Of a stretch of 42,674 nt of DNA, positions 37,397-42,674 are shown in pieces (position 1 is the first letter of the stretch; every line of letters starts with the position of its first letter). Location of the stretch: assembly GCA_002691145.1 (NCBI GenBank), contig NZHE01000014.1:209830-252503 (forward strand), read 5' to 3'. Source of the stretch: Rickettsiales bacterium. Lineage in GTDB: Bacteria > Pseudomonadota > Alphaproteobacteria > Methylaequorales > Methylaequoraceae. Below the pieces are notes generated by a model. That model was not told where the DNA came from. It saw only the letters and a program-made list of their open reading frames with translations, and ran no database searches. The position numbers and the translations under genes were made by a program.

Positions 37397-38047
37397 ATGG
37401 TTGATTTCTTATTCTCATCAAAGCCAGAGCAAATTGCTCAGTCTGCATTAGTAATAGCAAAAAGAATATTTGGAGATGTAAGATTTCAGAAAATATTATT
37501 AGTTGGAAAAAATGAAATTTCTGGCACAATATTGAAAAATTTTCGAAATGAAAATATAATTTCAGAATCAAGTTTACTAAATAAAAAGCAGAAAAATAAT
37601 TTTTTAAATAATCTAAAGTACTATTTCAAATCTTTTGATATTATCATTACAAGTTTTAAGTCTGATAAGATTTTGATTAAGAAAGAACAGATTATAGAGG
37701 GTTTAAAATACAGGAAACAAAAACCAATTTTTTTGATAGATTCAAATATACCAGGGAATATTGAACTTGATTCAGGTTCAATTGATAATTGTTTTTTATT
37801 TGATTTAAATGATCTAGAGCAATTTAATCAAAAAGAGTCACCTGAATTCTTGAATAACAATCTATATTCAAATGATGAATTTTTTGATAATTTAGATAAG
37901 GTCATGCCAGAAATCTCAAGACTATTTAATTTGAAACCTGAAAAGATGATTTTTTTGGAAAAGAAAATTAATGAATATGTCAAACTTGAGAAGTCTAACA
38001 GTAAAGAAATTGAACTTTATAATTTTTTTAAATTTTTGATAAAGTGA
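37397..38047 (+). CDS. Truncated glutamyl-tRNA reductase-like (HemA-like) protein
   Basis: A 216-residue protein aligning with the nucleotide-binding part of glutamyl-tRNA reductase: SALVIAKRIFGDVRFQKILL, then FDIIITSFKSDKILIKKEQI, KQKPIFLIDSNIPGNIELD and NCFLFDLNDLEQF. All of these follow the order and wording of the family's Rossmann domain. The N-terminal catalytic domain with the active-site Cys is absent, and the GxGxxG dinucleotide motif is replaced by LLVGKNEISG. It starts four bases after hisS, so no upstream coding is hidden. Alphaproteobacteria normally make aminolevulinate by the C4 route, so GluTR activity is not needed. It lies directly before prfA-prmC, where hemA lies in gammaproteobacteria. 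Function unknown, probably not a reductase. Confidence 0.78.
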   Translation: MVDFLFSSKPEQIAQSALVIAKRIFGDVRFQKILLVGKNEISGTILKNFRNENIISESSLLNKKQKNNFLNNLKYYFKSFDIIITSFKSDKILIKKEQIIEGLKYRKQKPIFLIDSNIPGNIELDSGSIDNCFLFDLNDLEQFNQKESPEFLNNNLYSNDEFFDNLDKVMPEISRLFNLKPEKMIFLEKKINEYVKLEKSNSKEIELYNFFKFLIK

Positions 38048-38053
38048 TTATTT

Positions 38054-39124
38054 ATGTCTTTTGAATTAAGGTTGACGAATATTTTAATTAACTACAAGAA
38101 AATTGAACAAGAACTCTCTGAAGGAAATATTTCAGATAATAACAAATTTGCTAAACTTTCAAAAGAGTTTGCCGATTTGACTCCCTTAGCAGCAAAAATA
38201 AAGTTACGTAATAAGTTAAGCCAAGAATTAGATGATTTAACAGAAATATTCAATTCTGATGATAATGAATTAATAGAAGAAGCAAAGCTTGAAAAAGATT
38301 CAATTCAAATTAAATTGTCAGAAATTGAAAAAGAGATAAAAATCTTGTTAATACCAAAAGATGAGTCTGATGAAAAGAATGCAATTATTGAAATTAGAGC
38401 TGGAACAGGTGGAGAGGAAGCTGCACTGTTTGCTTCCGAACTTTTCAGAATGTATAATAAATATGCTGAACTCCATAATTGGAGTACTGAGTTAATTGAT
38501 ATTTCTGAAACCGATCACGATGGAATAAAAGAGGTTATTATTAATGTAACGGGAAAGAGTGTATTTGGAAAATTAAAATATGAATCAGGAACTCACAGAG
38601 TTCAGAGAGTGCCTGAAACAGAATCAGGAGGTAGAATACATACTTCTGCTGCAACGGTAGCAGTGCTTCCAGAGGCTAGTGATATTGATATAAATATTAA
38701 TGAAAAAGATTTAAGAATAGATATTTTTAGATCTAGTGGACCTGGTGGGCAATCTGTAAATACTACAGATAGTGCAGTTAGGATAACTCACATTCCTTCA
38801 GGTATTATCTCTCAATGTCAGGACGAAAAATCTCAACATAAGAATAAGGCTAAAGCAATGACAGTTCTACGGTCAAGAATATTTGAGTCTGAGAGAATAA
38901 AGAAAGAAAAAGAAAGAGCCCTTGACAGAAAAACTCAGGTTGGAAGTGGTGATAGATCAGAAAGAATAAGGACTTATAATTATCCACAGGGAAGGGTCAC
39001 TGACCATAGAATATCGTTGACTCTATACAAACTTGAACAAATTTTAAAGGGTGAATCTCTAGATGAAATAATAATTGCTCTTAGGTCAGACGATAACGCA
39101 AAAAAATTAGCTACGATAAATTAA
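38054..39124 (+). CDS. prfA: Peptide chain release factor 1
   Basis: A 356-residue RF1 that ends translation at UAA and UAG. The peptidyl-hydrolysis motif is in [18 protein letters not shown], and the codon-recognition tripeptide appears as PET in [14 protein letters not shown]. The [10 protein letters not shown] motif and the long N-terminal helical domain are normal. It directly precedes prmC, which methylates the GGQ glutamine, the classical pair. The HemA-like gene ends six bases upstream. Confidence 0.98.
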   Translation: MSFELRLTNILINYKKIEQELSEGNISDNNKFAKLSKEFADLTPLAAKIKLRNKLSQELDDLTEIFNSDDNELIEEAKLEKDSIQIKLSEIEKEIKILLIPKDESDEKNAIIEIRAGTGGEEAALFASELFRMYNKYAELHNWSTELIDISETDHDGIKEVIINVTGKSVFGKLKYESGTHRVQRVPETESGGRIHTSAATVAVLPEASDIDININEKDLRIDIFRSSGPGGQSVNTTDSAVRITHIPSGIISQCQDEKSQHKNKAKAMTVLRSRIFESERIKKEKERALDRKTQVGSGDRSERIRTYNYPQGRVTDHRISLTLYKLEQILKGESLDEIIIALRSDDNAKKLATIN

Positions 39125-39125
39125 A

Positions 39126-40006
39126 ATGACAGATACATCGGTAAGAAAAATTCATAATTTTGCATCAAATTTACTTAAATTAAGAAATATTGGAAGACCT
39201 AGGCATGAAGCAAGATTAATTTTATCAAAAGTTCTAAAAAAAAATTGCTTATCGCTCTTAATTAATAAAAACATTTTCATTTCGCAAAAAAAACTGAAAA
39301 AGTTTTTTAAAATGATTTACTTTAGATGTCATGGAAAGCCAATATCAAGAATTTATGGAGTAAAAGAGTTTTATTCAAGAAAATTTCTAATCAACAAGTT
39401 TACTTTAGATCCCAGACCTGACAGTGAGATTATAATTGAAACAATAAAACATTTCATTTTCAAATTAAAAAAAAAAAAAAAATTAAAATTTTAGATTTAG
39501 GGACAGGAACAGGTTGCCTATTAATTACTTTGATTCTTGAACTAAACAAGATATCTAATAAAAAATTTTTAGGCGTTGGGCTTGATTTGTCAACTGAGGC
39601 TCTAAATATTGCAAAAAAAAATGCAGACAGGTTTAAGATAAAAGATAGTATTAGATTTATAAAAAGTAATTGGTTTGAGAATATAAATGAAAAGTTTGAT
39701 ATAATAATCTCAAATCCTCCATACATTCCACTTAAACAAATAAAAAACCTAGAATCTGAAGTTAAAGATTATGATCCTTTCATGGCACTTAATGGAGGTG
39801 AGTCTGGAGTTCATCATTATTTAGAAATTTCCAAGAATGCAAAGTTTTTTCTTAATAAAAATAGTTTTTTATGTGTTGAGATATATTCTAATAATTACAA
39901 AAAAATAAGAGATATTTTTTTAGCAGATGGTTTTCTTCAAATAGGTACTTTTAAAGATCTAAATGGGAGTATAAGAAATATAGTATTTAGTTTAAAGAAA
40001 AAATAA
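39126..40006 (+). pseudogene. prmC: prmC (protein-(glutamine-N5) methyltransferase), split by a frameshift in an A16 run
   Basis: Two frames together encode a complete PrmC/HemK of about 293 residues. The first frame (39126-39494) holds the helical N-terminal domain and the LDPRPDSEIIIE stretch, then stops. The second frame (from about 39482 to 40006) begins with KILDLGTGTGCLL, the SAM motif I, and includes the substrate-binding SNPPYIP and the PFMALNGGESG region. The frames meet inside sixteen consecutive A's at 39467-39482; one extra A (or two fewer) would restore a single ORF. PrmC methylates the GGQ glutamine of release factors and is important for growth. Both halves are fully conserved, so this could be a homopolymer sequencing error, a slippage-rescued gene, or a very recent loss. 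I cannot tell which. Confidence 0.85.
39467..39482 (+). other. prmC: A16 homopolymer, site of the prmC frame change
   Basis: Sixteen consecutive A's, by eye the longest single-base run in the window. The upstream prmC frame enters it as AAA codons, and the downstream frame leaves it shifted by -1. Transcriptional slippage adding one A, or ribosomal -1 slippage on A-AAA-AAA, would join the halves. Confidence 0.9.
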
Positions 40007-40034
40007 TTTGAATAATTTTTTTATTATGGTAATT

Positions 40035-40063
40035 TTGAATATCCTTATATTAAATGCTATATA
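40035..40063 (+). promoter_or_regulatory. Possible promoter of the DUF4167 gene
   Basis: TTGAAT at 40035-40040, a 17-base spacer and TATATA at 40058-40063, in the 81-base gap between prmC and the DUF4167 start. The surroundings are AT-rich, so this is a weak prediction. Confidence 0.35.
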
Positions 40064-40087
40064 TTAGCTGTAAAATTATATTTAAAA

Positions 40088-40561
40088 TTGATAACTAGAA
40101 GAACAACAAATTCAAATCATAAGAGAAGAAATCGTAATACTGCAAGGAAAAACGGTTTCAATAGGATTTTTGATAATTCCTCAAATCTATCTAAGCCAAG
40201 AGGTAGCGTTCCCAAAATACTGGAAAAATATTTAGCTTTAGCTCAAGATGCTTCTTCTAATGGAGACAGGATTAAAGCCGAAGGTTATTTTCAGCATGCA
40301 GAGCATTATCAAAGAGTGATTAACTCATCAAGCTCGAATGGTGAATTACAGGTTAAGAAAGTTTTAGATGTAAAAAATGAAGGTTTTAACCAGTCGAATA
40401 ACTTTTCAGATGATAAAAAACCCTCGAGAACGCAAAGAGCTGAATTCCAAAAAAATAAAAGAATAGAGTCTAAGGAGGAGGGTAAAGACAAAAAAATTTC
40501 TGTTACAACCGATGGAGTTGAGGCTTTAAAGGCATTCAATGGCGGATTAACTGATGAATAG
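40088..40561 (+). CDS. DUF4167 domain protein
   Basis: A 157-residue basic protein of the DUF4167 family. The conserved N-terminal domain has RNRNTARKNGFNRIFDNSS, RGSVPKILEKYLALAQDA and GDRIKAEGYFQHAEHYQRV (about residues 10-78). The rest is a polar, low-complexity, Lys/Ser-rich tail, probably disordered. The family is widespread in alphaproteobacteria directly downstream of prmC and has no established function; its Arg-rich start suggests nucleic-acid binding, which is inference. The start is a TTG at 40088; no in-frame ATG lies between the prmC stop and the conserved region. It ends directly against the M23 peptidase stop on the other strand. Confidence 0.85.
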   Translation: MITRRTTNSNHKRRNRNTARKNGFNRIFDNSSNLSKPRGSVPKILEKYLALAQDASSNGDRIKAEGYFQHAEHYQRVINSSSSNGELQVKKVLDVKNEGFNQSNNFSDDKKPSRTQRAEFQKNKRIESKEEGKDKKISVTTDGVEALKAFNGGLTDE

Positions 40562-42046
40562 TTATTCTCTCGCAAAAATAGATTTTTTATCAGAAATTGG
40601 AGTTGTGGATAGTCTTTCACGCATGAGCGAAACATTTGCATAAAAATTTGGCATCTCTTCATCAATAACCTCTATCCTTGATGGAAGTTTCAAAGTCATT
40701 GGGTTAATTATCCTATTTTTATGTTTTACCTCATAATGAAGATGAGAGCCTGTGCTTCTACCAGTATTTCCCACATACCCTACGATTTGCCCTTGCTTAA
40801 CAATTTTACCTTTTTTAATACCTTTTGCAAATTTATGCAAATGTCCATATCGTGTGCTAAATCCGTTTAGATGTCTTATCTCTAAAAATTTTCCATAAGA
40901 ACCGTTTCTTCCTGCAAATGAAACTCTTCCATCACCAGCTGACATTATTGGGGTACCTTTTCTTGCAGCAAAGTCTACACCCCTATGCATTTTGCTGTAT
41001 CCAAGTATTGGGTGTTTTCTCATTCCAAAACGTGAAGATAATCTCGCTCCGCTTATTGGTGTTCTCATAATAGATTTTCGTATACTTTTACCTGAGGAAT
41101 CAAAGTAATCTATTTTTCCATTCGATAATTTGTATCTAAAAAGTTCAATTTTATGATTGTTTAAACTCATTGAAGCATAAAGCAACTCTGGTTTGCCCAC
41201 AAGATGATTATTTTTGGTGTAGTTAGCCTCATAAAGAATTTCGAGGATGTCACCCTCATTAATATCTCTTTGAAAGTCAACACTGAAACTAAATTGGTTG
41301 ATAAATGTATCTCTTATAACCTTTGGAAGCTTTATGTTATTTAAACTTGAACTAATATTATTTAATACAATGAGTTTATTTCTAACTATTTTTCTTTCAG
41401 TCGGTGCTCTTACAAATTGACTTATGAATTCACCGAATGTGTTTCTACGAATATTCACCTCATGAAGATTATTTTTAAAAACTGAAATTTCTGACAAAAT
41501 TTCTGAACCATTTATTTTCGAAAAAGAAACTTTTAAATTATCACTGACCTTAAAGTTAATTTCTTCTTTAACTAAATTTAAAATTCTTCGTTCCTCGTGT
41601 ATATCAGAAGAAACATGATTAATAAATTGCTGAAGTTCCTTTGAGTTTTTGAGCGATGCTGAGTAATGTTTTGTATAATTATTTATTTGTGGCATCGGCT
41701 TTGATTTGGGAATAGGTATTCCTGAAAAAAGAATTTTTTCACCAACAGGTATCAAATCATCATTTGTAATACTTTCTTGAAATTCTGAGTCAGAAAAAAA
41801 ATCAGGAGATGAGAATTTTGCAATTTCAATTTTTTTTTCAACTATTTTTTCAGTAATAATTTTTTTTGTTAGTTGCCTATTGCTGGAATTATTTTCTGTA
41901 ATAGATATTTTATCCTTTTTACTAACCTTTGTTCCTGAATCAATGGAATCTTTAAAAAGGGTAAATTGTTCTAATCCAGTATACGAAATGTACATAAAAA
42001 GAATCAATAGCAACTGATTGAAATTTTTTTTAAATAGATTAAACAT
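40562..42046 (-). CDS. M23 family (LytM) peptidoglycan metallopeptidase, membrane-anchored
   Basis: A 494-residue envelope protein with an N-terminal membrane anchor or signal (about residues 10-30, FNQLLLILFMYISYTG), a long middle region, and a C-terminal LytM/M23 zinc domain. Zinc ligands are visible in KMHRGVDFAA (HxxxD) and GSHLHYEVKH (HxH), with the family's YGKFLEIRHLNGFSTRYGHL between. Both motifs are intact, so it is likely an active endopeptidase cutting peptidoglycan cross-links, unlike inactive EnvC-type activators. The middle has an OapA/LysM-like region (INEGDILEILYEAN). It is single, leftward and divergent from the rRNA operon. Its start and its own promoter lie in the 42047-42120 AT-rich stretch. 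Confidence 0.92.
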   Translation of the reverse strand: MFNLFKKNFNQLLLILFMYISYTGLEQFTLFKDSIDSGTKVSKKDKISITENNSSNRQLTKKIITEKIVEKKIEIAKFSSPDFFSDSEFQESITNDDLIPVGEKILFSGIPIPKSKPMPQINNYTKHYSASLKNSKELQQFINHVSSDIHEERRILNLVKEEINFKVSDNLKVSFSKINGSEILSEISVFKNNLHEVNIRRNTFGEFISQFVRAPTERKIVRNKLIVLNNISSSLNNIKLPKVIRDTFINQFSFSVDFQRDINEGDILEILYEANYTKNNHLVGKPELLYASMSLNNHKIELFRYKLSNGKIDYFDSSGKSIRKSIMRTPISGARLSSRFGMRKHPILGYSKMHRGVDFAARKGTPIMSAGDGRVSFAGRNGSYGKFLEIRHLNGFSTRYGHLHKFAKGIKKGKIVKQGQIVGYVGNTGRSTGSHLHYEVKHKNRIINPMTLKLPSRIEVIDEEMPNFYANVSLMRERLSTTPISDKKSIFARE

Positions 42047-42117
42047 AAAATATTATAAATTTATATAGCATTAAATATGTTTTGGAAATTTTTTAATAAA
42101 AAAAATTGAAAAAATGA

Positions 42118-42146
42118 TTGACCACTAGCAATAATAAGCATATAAG
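42118..42146 (+). promoter_or_regulatory. rRNA operon promoter
   Basis: TTGACC at 42118-42123, a 17-base spacer, and TATAAG at 42141-42146. This is near-consensus spacing and sequence, about 160 bases before the mature 16S 5' end, as expected for a strong rrn promoter. Start of transcription is predicted near 42153. Confidence 0.8.
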
Positions 42147-42174
42147 AATTCTCCGTACATATGTTATTTGTACA

Positions 42175-42186
42175 TGCTATTTGAAA
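42175..42186 (+). promoter_or_regulatory. boxA-like antitermination element in the rRNA leader
   Basis: TGCTATTTGAAA resembles the boxA consensus TGCTCTTTGACA with two mismatches. It lies about 22 bases after the predicted transcription start, where Nus-factor antitermination sites lie in rRNA leaders. Moderate support only. Confidence 0.45.
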
Positions 42187-42229
42187 ATTAAATATTTTTT
42201 AAGGGATGTGTAGGTGGTGACACAAACTA

Positions 42230-42305
42230 CCAACACATTCAACACGTAAGTTATTATAACTTATATGTCAGTTGTGTTGGGTCAAAATTACAATTTTTTG
42301 TAATT
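42230..42305 (+). other. Structured 16S leader: nested and tandem hairpins
   Basis: CCAACACA (42230-42237) pairs with TGTGTTGG (42273-42280), enclosing a second 7-bp hairpin TAAGTTA/TAACTTA (42247-42253 with 42257-42263). A further 8-bp hairpin AATTACAA/TTGTAATT (42286-42293 with 42298-42305) ends just before the 16S start. These may be part of the processing stalk, whose 3' partner lies beyond the window. Confidence 0.65.
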
Positions 42306-42308
42306 ATA

Positions 42309-42674
<366 letters not shown>

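Overview
The window is a gene-dense, AT-rich (low-GC by eye) chromosomal segment from an alphaproteobacterium, probably a marine lineage with a small, streamlined genome. The evidence is the start of an alphaproteobacterial-looking 16S rRNA at the right edge, class I lysyl-tRNA synthetase, DUF2849/cysI/DUF934, DUF4167, cobS-cobT next to a J-domain protein and rpmB, and the xerD-aroK-aroB-CNNM-bolA order. It has sulfate-assimilation genes, which argues against the classical SAR11 group. I cannot assign a genus. No tRNA, insertion sequence, prophage or CRISPR array was seen. Nearly all DNA is coding, many genes overlap by 1-17 bases, and no gap without a gene exceeds 300 bases.

Layout. 1-5.5 kb: the end of a cysNC sulfate-activation gene, a CIRCE-controlled groES-groEL pair, then a leftward DUF2849-cysI-DUF934 sulfite reductase operon. 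5.6-12.8 kb: a rightward run of lysS, a DUF952 gene, pyrD, a HAD phosphatase, methylmalonyl-CoA mutase and a MeaB GTPase that carries an extra DNA-binding-like domain. 12.9-16.4 kb: rpmB facing a leftward J-domain/cobS/cobT operon for cobalamin synthesis. 16.4-20.1 kb: bolA, a CBS-domain protein, a CNNM/CorC membrane protein, aroB and aroK. 20.2-25 kb: a tiny membrane ORF, an exported orphan, xerD, malyl-CoA lyase and accA. 25-31.8 kb: secA, argJ, mutT, a BioC/NDUFAF5-like methyltransferase, grxC, a nitrilase-family hydrolase and ubiG. 31.9-40.6 kb: one long run of lysC, nitronate monooxygenase-like, rodZ-like, ispG, hisS, a truncated glutamyl-tRNA-reductase-like gene, prfA, a frameshifted prmC and DUF4167. 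40.6-42.7 kb: an M23 peptidase and a divergent rRNA operon with a strong promoter and structured leader.

Themes. Methylmalonyl-CoA mutase, its MeaB chaperone, CobS/CobT and malyl/beta-methylmalyl-CoA lyase together suggest B12-dependent propionyl-CoA handling. The most unusual items are the HTH-MeaB fusion, the catalytic-domain-less HemA-like protein sitting where hemA sits in hemA-prfA-prmC operons, and prmC interrupted only by a 16-base A run, which could be an error, a mutation or a slippage site. Most of the rest is ordinary alphaproteobacterial housekeeping content.
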